Below are positions 9,048 to 17,586 of a stretch of DNA of 64,000 bases, in pieces. This DNA is from UBA2965 sp036526135 (GTDB taxonomy: Bacteria > Pseudomonadota > Gammaproteobacteria > Pseudomonadales > Azotimanducaceae): the NCBI GenBank assembly GCA_036526135.1, contig DATCZA010000061.1, positions 1 to 64,000 on the forward strand, written 5' to 3'. The position numbers were made by a program, and so were the translations under genes. Position 1 is the stretch's first letter. Each line of letters begins with the position of its first letter. A model generated the notes under the pieces. It ran no database searches. It worked only from the letters and a program-made list of their open reading frames with translations, and had not been told where the DNA came from.

Positions 9048-9446
9048 TCAGGCGTCCAGGCGGCGAACGACCGCGTCGCGCGGCGGCGGGTCTCCGCAGG
9101 GCCCCGACTGATGGTGGACTAGGCGCGCTTCGCCGTTCTCAGCGATGAACAGGTTCATGGCGACCAGCACCGTCCCTGGCAGAACCTCGTAACAGACCAC
9201 CGCAATGCCACTGCCGAACTCCACCGCCCGGGCGCCGTAGAACTCCACCTCGGGCTGATCGGGATTAGCGAGGATCTGTCGCCAGCTGTCGATGACCGAC
9301 TCACGGCCTACAAGCGCCGGCCACCCGGGATGAATGCAGACAAGCGGGTGCTGCCGTGACCAGAGCTGCTCCATGGCATCCGAGTCGCCGGCCGCGAAAG
9401 CGAGATAGAACGACTCGTTGGCAAACAGTGCTTCGTTCGGATGCAT
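9048..9446 (-). CDS. SnoaL/NTF2-like domain protein
   Basis: Small (132 residues) cystatin-like alpha+beta protein of the NTF2/SnoaL-like type. The pattern AFAAGDSDAMEQLWSRQHPLVCIHPGWP near the N-terminus is common to bacterial nuclear-transport-factor-2-family proteins annotated as DUF4440 or SnoaL-like. The open frame extends to 9665, but that extension would run into the oppositely oriented phosphatase gene and does not resemble the family; the ATG at 9446 gives a compact domain. Could be a small isomerase/hydrolase or a ligand-binding protein. Confidence 0.75.
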   Translation of the reverse strand: MHPNEALFANESFYLAFAAGDSDAMEQLWSRQHPLVCIHPGWPALVGRESVIDSWRQILANPDQPEVEFYGARAVEFGSGIAVVCYEVLPGTVLVAMNLFIAENGEARLVHHQSGPCGDPPPRDAVVRRLDA

Positions 9447-9564
9447 GATGGCGCGAGTATCCACGCTCTGGGAGAATGGCTCAAGGCGAGTTCGCCCGGC
9501 GTCCGTCGTTGCAAATGGAGCCGGCTTTTCGTGAAATGGGGGCGACTCGGGTCGGACTTCTGCT

Positions 9565-11418
9565 TTGAGCACGCTGCACAAACCCACTTGCCTGATCGCT
9601 CTTTTTCTGAGCGTGACGCTCATGACGCCACCGGGCTGGACGGCGGCCAGGGAAATCGGTCCCAATCACTGGGCCGGCGTGTCTCGCGTCGTTGCGTTCG
9701 GAGACGTCCACGGCGCGCACGACCAGATGGTCACCGCATTGGAATCCGCTGGCGTGGTCGACGCCGAGCTCAACTGGGCCGCCGGCGACACGCATCTGGT
9801 GAGCCTCGGCGATCTGCTCGATCGGGGCGCGCATTCCCGGCAGACCATGGATCTGCTGATGAGATTGCAGAGGCAGGCCAAGGGAGCAGGCGGCCGGGTG
9901 CACGTCGTCCTGGGCAATCACGAGCTCATGAATCTGACCGGCGACATGCGCTACGTGGCCGCCGATGAGTTTGCGGCGTTTGCAGACGATGAAGATCCGT
10001 CGGTGCGCGAGGCGGCGCGCGAGGCGTTTGTCGCCGCGGCGGACCCCGCTTCCGGCAAGGACCCATCTGTGGAGTTCGACGAGCGGTACCCGGCCGGATA
10101 CTTTGGTCACCGGGCGGGATTTGCCGCGGCCGGCAGCTACGGAGACTGGCTGCTGCAGCTGCCGCTGATGGTGGTCGTCAACGAGACCGCATTCGTCCAC
10201 GGCGGGCTCCCCGCGCTGATCGCCGATCAGACGCTCGAAGAGATCAACCGGCAGTACCAAAGGGACCTTGGCGAGATCATGGCGTTGGGCGGCCGGCTGG
10301 CCGATGCAGGATGGGTCAGCGCCGAGCGCGATCTGCTGCTGCAGGACGATGCGGTGCTGGCGCGGCTGGAAGCCGCCGCCGAGGGAGACGACGGCGATCT
10401 TTCCCGAGCGGGCACGCGTTTCATTGAGCTCGTAAGAGGCCCCCTCTTCGGATCCCGAGGACCGAACTGGTATCGAGGCACCGCCATGTGCCACGCCTCC
10501 CTCGAAGAGACGGTGTTGAAGGCTGCGCTGAAAGCCCTGGGAGCAAAGCGCGTGGTCGTGGGTCATACCCCCACGTCGAACCGCCGCGTTCAGCAGCGAA
10601 TGGACGGTCGCGCGATCCTTGCCGATACCGGCATGCTCCGCTCTTACTACAGTGGCCAACCCGCCCCGGTGGTGCTGACCGGCGACGATATCGAGATTCT
10701 CTACCCTCTGAGTGAAACCCGCGCCGATGCTCCTGACGTCATCGACCCGCTGGCACGCTACGGGCTGGATCAGCCGCGGCTGGAGGCCGTCATGAGCAAT
10801 GCAGCCATCGCAGAAGTCAGCACCGCCGGGACGGGCCAGCGGTTTACCACCGTCACGCTGCTCGACGAAGGCAAACGGTACGAGTTCGCGTTCGAACGCG
10901 GCCAGGGTTCAGACAACGATCGCAAGGTCGGCGCTTACCGCCTGTCCCGCCTGCTCGAGCTCAACGTCGTGCCCGTAACGGTCAGCCGCACCGTCGAGGG
11001 CGCCAAAGGCGTGCTCATCGCCCTGCCGGAGAAGCGCGTTTCGGAGACCGAGCGGGCAAACCAGGGACTGAGCCGTTCGAACTGGTGCAGCTTCGGCAAT
11101 GACTACCAGCTGATGTACGCTTTCGACGCGCTGATTCGCAACGAGCAGCGTACTACCGATACGATGATCTACGACCAGGAAGACTGGCAGCTGACGCTCA
11201 TCGGCCACGAGGCGAGCTTTGGCAACGGCACCGACCTGCCCGCCTACCTGGCGGCGGTAGAAAAGATCCTACCGGCAGCCATGGCCGCGCGCATGGCAGC
11301 CATGAACGAAGACAGCCTCACGGCTGCCTTAGGCGACCAGCTGAGCAAACGGCAGATTCGCGCGTTGCTCAAGCGGAGGGACCGAATGATCAAAGACTGG
11401 CAGCTCCAGGCTCTGTAA
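9565..11418 (+). CDS. secreted Shewanella-like PPP-family phosphatase with C-terminal kinase-like (pseudokinase) domain
   Basis: A 617-residue protein with a TTG start and a signal peptide ending near residue 28. Residues 40-380 are a calcineurin-like metallophosphoesterase: GDVHG (46-50), GDLLDRG (82-88), LGNHE (116-120), FVHGGL (210-215) and VVGHTP (331-336) are the metal and phosphate motifs, in the order of Shewanella-like (Shelph) protein phosphatases. Residues 400-617 are not part of that fold. They resemble a CotH/Fam20-type kinase-like domain (VGAYRLSRLL, then FDALIRNEQR at 520-529, then LIGHEASF at 545-552), but the expected catalytic Asp of N-x-D-R is Gln and the metal Asp is Gly. 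The pseudokinase reading is my inference. First gene of a four-gene overlapping operon. Confidence 0.85.
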   Translation: MSTLHKPTCLIALFLSVTLMTPPGWTAAREIGPNHWAGVSRVVAFGDVHGAHDQMVTALESAGVVDAELNWAAGDTHLVSLGDLLDRGAHSRQTMDLLMRLQRQAKGAGGRVHVVLGNHELMNLTGDMRYVAADEFAAFADDEDPSVREAAREAFVAAADPASGKDPSVEFDERYPAGYFGHRAGFAAAGSYGDWLLQLPLMVVVNETAFVHGGLPALIADQTLEEINRQYQRDLGEIMALGGRLADAGWVSAERDLLLQDDAVLARLEAAAEGDDGDLSRAGTRFIELVRGPLFGSRGPNWYRGTAMCHASLEETVLKAALKALGAKRVVVGHTPTSNRRVQQRMDGRAILADTGMLRSYYSGQPAPVVLTGDDIEILYPLSETRADAPDVIDPLARYGLDQPRLEAVMSNAAIAEVSTAGTGQRFTTVTLLDEGKRYEFAFERGQGSDNDRKVGAYRLSRLLELNVVPVTVSRTVEGAKGVLIALPEKRVSETERANQGLSRSNWCSFGNDYQLMYAFDALIRNEQRTTDTMIYDQEDWQLTLIGHEASFGNGTDLPAYLAAVEKILPAAMAARMAAMNEDSLTAALGDQLSKRQIRALLKRRDRMIKDWQLQAL

Positions 11419-12062
11419 TGCGCAAGTCGACACGAGCATCTGCGCCCGTCTTCATCATCACGGTTTACTACGTCGTCCTCCTGGGCGGCTTCATGGCGGC
11501 ATCCAGCTATCTGCCCGGTCTGCGGGTATACCTCCCGGTCGACGGCATCTCAGAACTCATCGAGCGGGGCGGCGCCTCTTTCGAGCCCGTCGAGATCATC
11601 AGAACCGCCATCGTCGAGGCACCCCATATGGCCCGGCTGGCCCTGGGCATGATCGGGGCCACCCTGTTGATGCTGCCCATCTCCTGGGTGTACTTCATCA
11701 CCACGCCGAAGAGCGCCGTGGATCGCTCGTTTGCGCAGACGATGATCATGCTGCCCATCATCGTTGCCGGCATTGCCATGATCGTACAGAACAGCATCGC
11801 GCTGGCGTTCAGCCTGGCCGGCGTCGTGGCTGCGGTGCGATTCAGATTCACGCTGACACAGCCCTCTTACACGCTCTATATATTTGCCGCCATAACCATT
11901 GGTCTCGGCGGCGGCATTGCCGCTATCGAAATTTCGACGGTGGTCTCCATTGCCTTCGTCTACGCCACCATGCTCATGTGGATGTCGGACTACGGCGCGG
12001 ATATGAATACCAGCTTCTTCTCATTTCTGACGGGACGAGACCGTCGTGAAGAAGATCCTTAG
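11418..12062 (+). CDS. DUF4956 integral membrane protein
   Basis: A 214-residue inner-membrane protein with about five hydrophobic segments: near 12-31, 73-94, 107-140 (probably two helices) and 150-185. The motif VVAAVRFRFTLTQPSYTLYIFAAITIGLGGG matches the signature core of DUF4956 proteins, which commonly read VRFRnt...FiFlaI.iGla.G. Function is unknown; in other bacteria DUF4956 genes often neighbour CotH-like kinases and VTC-type polyphosphate polymerase domains. The ATG overlaps the phosphatase stop (TAATG) and the 3' end overlaps the next gene by 17 bases, so it is part of one operon. Confidence 0.85.
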   Translation: MRKSTRASAPVFIITVYYVVLLGGFMAASSYLPGLRVYLPVDGISELIERGGASFEPVEIIRTAIVEAPHMARLALGMIGATLLMLPISWVYFITTPKSAVDRSFAQTMIMLPIIVAGIAMIVQNSIALAFSLAGVVAAVRFRFTLTQPSYTLYIFAAITIGLGGGIAAIEISTVVSIAFVYATMLMWMSDYGADMNTSFFSFLTGRDRREEDP

Positions 12063-12906
12063 GGCTTTTGCCAGTCTGGCAGCCTGTATAGCCTTCAGTT
12101 TCCTTCCCGGATGTGGTTCCCATGACGAAACCTTCGCGTTCGGCGGTTACCGCTTCGCCACCGATACCTTTCAGCAGTGGAAACTGCCGAAGTCCCTGAG
12201 GGAAATCTCGGGCCTTGCCGCCACCGCGGACGGGCGGCTGTTTACGCACGGCGACGAGAGAGCCGAGATTTACCAGATCGACTACCGGGACGGCAAGCTG
12301 GTGAAGTCGTTCAGGCTGGGAATCTCGTCGGACAGCAGGCCGGTCAAGGGCGATTTCGAAGGCATCGCCGTACGCGACAGCGAGCTATACCTGATTACCA
12401 GCAACGGGATCCTCTACCGCTCACAGATCGGCGGCGACGGGTCGACGATGCCATACCAGACCTTCAATTCAGGCGCGGGGGATCTGTGTGAGGTTGAGGG
12501 CCTGGCCTACCGCCCGCAAACGGACATGCTGCTGATCGCGTGTAAAGAGGTTCGCAAGGTGGAGTTCGAGGACAAGGTCGTCGTGCTGCAGTGGTCTCCG
12601 CAGACTCGGCGCCTGGAGCGCGACATGAGCATCCTGATCAATCAATCGTCCACGGGTGGCCGATTCAGCGCTTCCGGAATCAGCGTTTCGCCACGCAACG
12701 GTAATCTGCTACTGGTCTCCGCTCGGCAGCGAAGGCTCCTTGAGGTGACACCTGAAGCCCACGTCGTCGCCGTATTATCGCTTCCCATGGAACGCTATCA
12801 TCGACAAACTGAGGGCATCGAGGTGACGGGCAGCGGAACCCTCGTTCTAGCTGACGAGGGCGGAAATAAAAGGGGCCGACTTGGAACTTATCGAGGCAGA
12901 AATTAA
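12046..12906 (+). CDS. SdiA-regulated-like beta-propeller lipoprotein
   Basis: A 286-residue lipoprotein with a GTG start. The signal peptide ends in SFLPGC, a lipobox with Cys near residue 23. The body has propeller-type repeats: LREISGLAATADGRLFTHGDERAEIYQID, then FEGIAVRDSELYLITSNGILYR, CEVEGLAYRPQTDMLLIACK, and a final RQTEGIEVTGSGTLVLADEG. This ISGLA...H.D...I..ID pattern is that of SdiA-regulated (YjiK-like) or phytase-like propellers. Probably anchored in the outer membrane and facing the periplasm. Overlaps DUF4956 upstream and the hydrolase downstream. Ligand or enzymatic activity is unknown. Confidence 0.8.
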   Translation: MKKILRAFASLAACIAFSFLPGCGSHDETFAFGGYRFATDTFQQWKLPKSLREISGLAATADGRLFTHGDERAEIYQIDYRDGKLVKSFRLGISSDSRPVKGDFEGIAVRDSELYLITSNGILYRSQIGGDGSTMPYQTFNSGAGDLCEVEGLAYRPQTDMLLIACKEVRKVEFEDKVVVLQWSPQTRRLERDMSILINQSSTGGRFSASGISVSPRNGNLLLVSARQRRLLEVTPEAHVVAVLSLPMERYHRQTEGIEVTGSGTLVLADEGGNKRGRLGTYRGRN

Positions 12907-13846
12907 GCCGCCCAAGACCATCATCATGGTCCACGGCCGCGGCTGGAAGCCTGCAAGGCAAGCGCTCGAGTCACTCTGGGTCGAATCTCTACGGACCGGC
13001 CTGCAACGTGACGCGGAAAGCCAGTCGACAAGCGTTGCGCTGGATATGGCGAAGATCCAGATGGTCTATTATGGCGACCTGACCAACGCCATCAGGGCCG
13101 GGCGCGGAAAAGCCTATGACGAGGCCCTCGACCTTGCGGACCTGACCAACGCGCTGGACTCCCTGAAAGCGCTGCACACAGCCAAGAAGTTTCGACGCGC
13201 CCGTTACGAAGCCCTTCCTGGTCGCAGCTCGCTGGAGGAGTTTTTGGCCGACATCGGCGCACCGATTCTCTCCACACTGCGGCTGACCGACAAAGTCATC
13301 GGCCGGCGAATGCCGGAGGTCGTCGCTTACTGGGACGATCGGGACGGTTTCAGCTCCCAAATCTGCGCGAGGCTCTTGAACGAGATCCGAAAAGCCAAGG
13401 ACGAAGATTCCGACATTCTCGTCATTTCCCATTGCCTCGGCACGATCGCGGCGTATGACGCCTTCTGGGAACTCTCGCGCGGCCAAGATGCCGACCCGAG
13501 CGCAAAGATCGACACCTGGATCACCATGGGCTCTCCCCTCGGAGATGAGTTCGTCAAACGACAACTCGCCGGCGCCTCTGAAGCCGGCGAGCGCCGGTAC
13601 CCCTGCAACATTCTCAACTGGTACAACGTCGCTGCAGAGGACGATTTCACCTGCCATGACGAGACCGTTGCCAACGACTTCAGCCAGATGCTCGACTACC
13701 ACCTGGTCAGTCGAATACGCGACTTCCGGATCTACAATCTGGCGCTTCGATACGGGCGCTCGAATCCGCACAACGCGCTCGGCTACCTCGTCCACCCCAG
13801 AGTGTCTAGCCTGGTCGGGGAATGGCTGCTTGCCGATCTGAGCTAG
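12881..13846 (+). CDS. alpha/beta-hydrolase-like protein with cysteine at the nucleophile position
   Basis: A 321-residue protein without signal peptide. Its start is a TTG at 12881 with AGGGG eight bases before it, overlapping the lipoprotein gene by 26 bases. IIMVHGRGW (14-22) resembles an oxyanion-hole strand and loop. DILVISHCLGTIAAYDAF (178-195) occupies the nucleophile elbow, where lipases and esterases have G-H-S-x-G; here the nucleophile would be C185. TWITMGSPLGDEFVK follows as in many hydrolases that act on acyl or lipid substrates. Acid and His residues cannot be assigned with confidence. The gene ends in a four-base tail overlap with the convergent CotH-like gene. Substrate unknown. 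Confidence 0.7.
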   Translation: MELIEAEIKPPKTIIMVHGRGWKPARQALESLWVESLRTGLQRDAESQSTSVALDMAKIQMVYYGDLTNAIRAGRGKAYDEALDLADLTNALDSLKALHTAKKFRRARYEALPGRSSLEEFLADIGAPILSTLRLTDKVIGRRMPEVVAYWDDRDGFSSQICARLLNEIRKAKDEDSDILVISHCLGTIAAYDAFWELSRGQDADPSAKIDTWITMGSPLGDEFVKRQLAGASEAGERRYPCNILNWYNVAAEDDFTCHDETVANDFSQMLDYHLVSRIRDFRIYNLALRYGRSNPHNALGYLVHPRVSSLVGEWLLADLS

Positions 13847-14904
13847 CGCAGACTCCGACAGGCTTCCGCTATGTTCTCTTCAAACGACTCGGAGTCGTCC
13901 AGATCGCCATAAAACTCGTCAATGAACCGCGACAGGTCGCGGCGGGTGCGATCCGAAAATCCCTCTACCTCATCAACCAGCGCGTAAATGGCCTGACGCT
14001 TGGACTGAATCGTCTCCACCGCGGCATCGAGATACTCGGTTCCGCGACAGAATCCCCTGTACTTGCGATCTCTTACGTTACGCTGGCCGAGCCCATCCGG
14101 CGGCACAGCGTACGGCGCATCGACCAGCCCCGACACGTCAAAATCATAAGGGATGGGAATGACCTCTCCAGCGGCATTGGAGAACAGCACCGAGTTGTGG
14201 CAGCAGGCTTCGCCAACAGGTCCTGCAAGAAAAGAAAAGTCGGTGTTGCTGATCAGATACTGGTACAACTCCGCGAGCGCGGCAGCAGCCGGCTCATGGG
14301 CGGATGGAGCAACCTTCGCCACCGACAACGGCTCCAACCCCAGACGGCGGGCAACGCGGTCTTCATGCTCGATGACGAAGCTTGGCTTGGTCGTCACCTT
14401 ATCCTTGCGATCGGTATCCACGTAGTTGACACGCATCAGGCGCACCCGAAAAGACGTATCCGTGAGCAGGTTTAGGATTCGATACGCCAGGTATTCCTTA
14501 AGGACCAACTGCTCGTAGGAGGCCGATGTCTTGCAGTAGGCCACGAGCTTGAGCTTGTCCTGCTTCTCGAACAGGGTATCTTTGACGTCTTTCTTTGCGA
14601 GGTTGAGGCGAATGGGCGGGAAAGAACACACATCCCTCACACGCCTCGACTTGCCACGGGCACGCAAACGCACCGGCACCGTGTGCTCACCTGTTGCGTC
14701 GCTGAACGTCAGCGTGCCCGGTCGCTGCTGCTGCTTGTCGTCATTGTCCCGAGCGATGGACTGAAACGGACCGGACAACGTGATCTCTAGCAGGTCGTTG
14801 CTCGCAAACAGCGGATCCGGACCCGCGGGCTCCTTACCGGGGTCCGCAGCCCAGCTGGAGGATCCCGCCAGCATGGTTACGAGCACCAACGCACGGATCA
14901 ACAT
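13843..14904 (-). CDS. secreted CotH-like kinase-fold protein
   Basis: A 353-residue protein starting at an ATG with GGGGGG about eight bases upstream, giving a signal peptide MLIRALVLVTMLAGSSSWA. Early strands carry VPVRLRARGKSRR (77-88) and IRLNL, as in CotH-type spore-coat kinases and their proteobacterial relatives. Further on are LISNTDFS (217-224), HN (236-237) and IPYDFDVSGL (251-260), which fit the catalytic Asp, metal Asn and DFD metal-binding positions of Fam20/CotH-like kinases. If correct it is a periplasmic protein or small-molecule kinase. It converges on the phosphatase-DUF4956 operon. The family call rests on motif recall, not on a search. Confidence 0.65.
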   Translation of the reverse strand: MLIRALVLVTMLAGSSSWAADPGKEPAGPDPLFASNDLLEITLSGPFQSIARDNDDKQQQRPGTLTFSDATGEHTVPVRLRARGKSRRVRDVCSFPPIRLNLAKKDVKDTLFEKQDKLKLVAYCKTSASYEQLVLKEYLAYRILNLLTDTSFRVRLMRVNYVDTDRKDKVTTKPSFVIEHEDRVARRLGLEPLSVAKVAPSAHEPAAAALAELYQYLISNTDFSFLAGPVGEACCHNSVLFSNAAGEVIPIPYDFDVSGLVDAPYAVPPDGLGQRNVRDRKYRGFCRGTEYLDAAVETIQSKRQAIYALVDEVEGFSDRTRRDLSRFIDEFYGDLDDSESFEENIAEACRSLR

Positions 14905-15142
14905 CTGTAATGCCCCCCAAACAATCTCATCGCCTGTTTCGGACGCCGCTTCGAGCCCGCCATCAGCGAAGGAGCCTTTCCGCTCAATCGACTTTCTGTT
15001 GAGCTCCGATCCATCTGCTACCCTTTGAGACTGCATGAATCGTTGACAAGGGTCAATTGAACAGCCGACCGTCGCGAACAGTGTCTGATCGACAGGCGTA
15101 GCGACCTGGCGTTAACCTAGCGGCAGCTTTACGGAGAACGAC

Positions 15143-16378
15143 ATGCAGCGCAGCGAAGCCAACGATGGCCGGTGGGCACGAAGGGCCTTTCTCCGATCGG
15201 GGGCCTTGACGGGAACCATGGCCGGCCTGCCATTTGCCCGAGGGGCGGCACAAGCACCGGAAAACGGTCGCGTTCGCCACTACGCGAAACTCGGACGCAC
15301 CGGGTTGCAGATATCCGACATTTCTTTCGGCGCCAGCCGCCTGCGTCGCGGGGAGACCGACGTGGTCCGGCACGCCGTGGACCGCGGCGTCAACTACTTC
15401 GATACGGCGGACAGCTATACGGGCGGACAGTCCGAAATGGTCATCGGCGAAGCCCTCAGCGGGATGCGCGACCGTCACTACATCGCCACCAAGACCATGG
15501 CCGGGGCCTATGACTCCGCTGACCGGATCATGCAGGCACTCGAAGGCAGCCTGAAGCGCCTGAAGACGGACTACGTCGACGTCTACTTCAATCACGCGGT
15601 CAACGATGTTCAGCGCCTCGAGAACGACGCATGGTTCGAGTTCGCAGAGCGAGCAAAAGCCCAGGGGAAAATCCGCTTCACCGGCATTTCCGGACACGGG
15701 GGGAGGCTCAACGAGTGCCTTCAGCATGCCCTGGACGAAGACCTGGTTGACGTGATCCTCGTCGCCCACAATTTCGGCCAGGACCCGGCGTTCTACGAAG
15801 GGTTGACGCGATCGTGGGATCTGGTGGCTACCCAGCCCGACCTGCCTGCGACGCTTGCTCGAGCCAAGAGGGACGACATCGGCGTCATCGCGATGAAGAC
15901 GCTCGTGGGCGCAAGGCTCAATGACATGCGCCCCTACGAGCGGGACGGATCCACTTTCGCCCAGGCCGCCTTCCGCTGGACGCTCAGCAATCCCCACGTG
16001 GACGGTCTCATCATCAGCATGACGTCCACTGACCGCATAGACGAGTTCCTGGCGGCGTCAGGGACCGGAGCCCCCGGGCCGAAAGACCTTGCCCTGCTGC
16101 GTCGTTACGCGCAGCTAAACAGCGTTACCTACTGTCGGCAGGCGTGCAGCGCGTGCGAGAGCTCGTGCCCCTACGACGTGCCGATCCCCGACGTGCTTCG
16201 GATGCGAATGTACGCAACCGACTACCAGGACGTCGACTTCGCGCGGCGCGAGTACGCGGCTCTCACCACGGACGCCGCCGCCTGCTTGTCCTGCTCGGGT
16301 GAGCCATGCGCGAGCGCCTGCATCTATGGGCTCGACGTCAGCGCCCTGTGTGCGCCCACGCACCGCATGCTGGCCTGA
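15143..16378 (+). CDS. Tat-exported aldo/keto reductase with C-terminal iron-sulfur domain
   Basis: A 411-residue protein. A twin-arginine signal (RRAFLRSG at 13-20 followed by a hydrophobic stretch and FARGAAQA) predicts folded export to the periplasm. The AKR barrel begins at RHYAKLGRTGLQISDISFG and carries the tetrad elements D and Y in YFDTADSYTGG, K in IATKT and H in VYFNHAV. After residue 320 comes CRQACSACESSCPYDVPIP and later CLSCSGEPCASAC, eight cysteines in two ferredoxin-like groups. AKRs with such Fe-S tails are known but uncharacterised in most cases. ACGGAG precedes the ATG. Followed six bases later by larC. Confidence 0.88.
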   Translation: MQRSEANDGRWARRAFLRSGALTGTMAGLPFARGAAQAPENGRVRHYAKLGRTGLQISDISFGASRLRRGETDVVRHAVDRGVNYFDTADSYTGGQSEMVIGEALSGMRDRHYIATKTMAGAYDSADRIMQALEGSLKRLKTDYVDVYFNHAVNDVQRLENDAWFEFAERAKAQGKIRFTGISGHGGRLNECLQHALDEDLVDVILVAHNFGQDPAFYEGLTRSWDLVATQPDLPATLARAKRDDIGVIAMKTLVGARLNDMRPYERDGSTFAQAAFRWTLSNPHVDGLIISMTSTDRIDEFLAASGTGAPGPKDLALLRRYAQLNSVTYCRQACSACESSCPYDVPIPDVLRMRMYATDYQDVDFARREYAALTTDAAACLSCSGEPCASACIYGLDVSALCAPTHRMLA

Positions 16379-16383
16379 TTTCA

Positions 16384-17586
16384 ATGAGGACGCTCTACTA
16401 CGACTGCTTCAGCGGCATCAGCGGAGATATGCACATCGGTGCCATGGTGGATGTGGGCGTGCCGGTCGACTACCTGGCAACCGAGCTCGACAAGCTCTGC
16501 CTAGCTGACGAGTTTCGACTGCAGATCGAACCTGCCAGCAAGATGGGTATCGCAGGAACGAAGGCTACCGTGGTCATCGACCCCGCCAGACCGCAACCTC
16601 CGGCCCGGCACCTCGCAGACGTTCGCTCCATCATCGAGAGCGCAGGCTACGAGGAGCCCGTGGCCACCACGGCCCTCGGTATCTTTCAGCGAATCGCAGA
16701 CGCCGAGGCTCTGGTCCACGGCACCACGCCAGACAAGGTGCACTTCCACGAGGTCGGGGCGACCGACTCGATCGTCGACATCGTCGCTGCGGCTGTGTGC
16801 ATTCACCAACTTGCCGTCGACCGGGTGATGTGCGGCCCCATCGAGGTGGGCAGCGGCGTCGTTCGCTGCGCGCACGGCATCATGCCCGTCCCTGCGCCCG
16901 CCACCGCGCTTCTGCTCGAAGGCGTGCCCTGCCACTTCGGGCGTGTGGACGGAGAGGCTACCACCCCGACCGGGGCAGCCATCCTCAGGGAGATCGTCGA
17001 CGACTTCCAAGCGCCACGCAATTTTCGAGTCGCAAAACTCGGCTATGGCATCGGCCAGAAGGACTTCTCCGTGCCCAACGTCCTGCGCGTCATGCTCGGT
17101 GAAGAGGAAGCCGCTGCGGCGGCCGAGCCGTACGAGGTCGAGTCGAATCTCGAGGTGGAGTGCAACATAGACGACATGAGCGCCGAAGCCTTTCAGCCAC
17201 TCGTTCAGGACCTGCTCGACGCTGGCGCTAAGGACGTCTTCCTCACGCCGGTCATCATGAAGAAGTCCCGTCCCGGGACCAAAGTCACCGTGCTGGTCGG
17301 CGAGGAGCGCTTCGACGCCACGTTGGAAGCCCTGTTCGCCGGCTCTACCACCATCGGTGCCCGCGTTCACCGCGTCGAGAAGCGGATGCTCCCCCGGGAG
17401 GCCCGGCGGATGACCACCTCTCTGGGCGAGGTCCGCATCAAGCTCGTCACCCGCCCCGACGGACGTCGGACCTGGAAAGTCGAGCACGACGATCTGGTTG
17501 CCCTGGCGGAACGCCACGCCATGAGCTACCTGGACGTCAGGCATATGATAGAGGTCGAAGCCCGGCGGGAGCTCGGTGACTCATGA
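16384..17586 (+). CDS. larC: nickel insertion protein of the nickel-pincer cofactor pathway
   Basis: LarC inserts nickel into the pyridinium dithiocarboxylate pincer nucleotide using CTP. The start MRTLYYDCFSGISGDM is the family signature, followed by KVHFHEVGATDSIVDIVAAA (metal-binding His/Glu region) and, in the C-terminal half, VECNIDDMSAE and VFLTPVIMKKSRPGT. The protein is one continuous 400-residue frame. In Lactobacillus plantarum the two halves are joined by programmed frameshifting; no frameshift is needed here. The frame is open back to 16306, but the ATG at 16384 begins the conserved domain. ATGA overlap with larB. Confidence 0.95.
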   Translation: MRTLYYDCFSGISGDMHIGAMVDVGVPVDYLATELDKLCLADEFRLQIEPASKMGIAGTKATVVIDPARPQPPARHLADVRSIIESAGYEEPVATTALGIFQRIADAEALVHGTTPDKVHFHEVGATDSIVDIVAAAVCIHQLAVDRVMCGPIEVGSGVVRCAHGIMPVPAPATALLLEGVPCHFGRVDGEATTPTGAAILREIVDDFQAPRNFRVAKLGYGIGQKDFSVPNVLRVMLGEEEAAAAAEPYEVESNLEVECNIDDMSAEAFQPLVQDLLDAGAKDVFLTPVIMKKSRPGTKVTVLVGEERFDATLEALFAGSTTIGARVHRVEKRMLPREARRMTTSLGEVRIKLVTRPDGRRTWKVEHDDLVALAERHAMSYLDVRHMIEVEARRELGDS

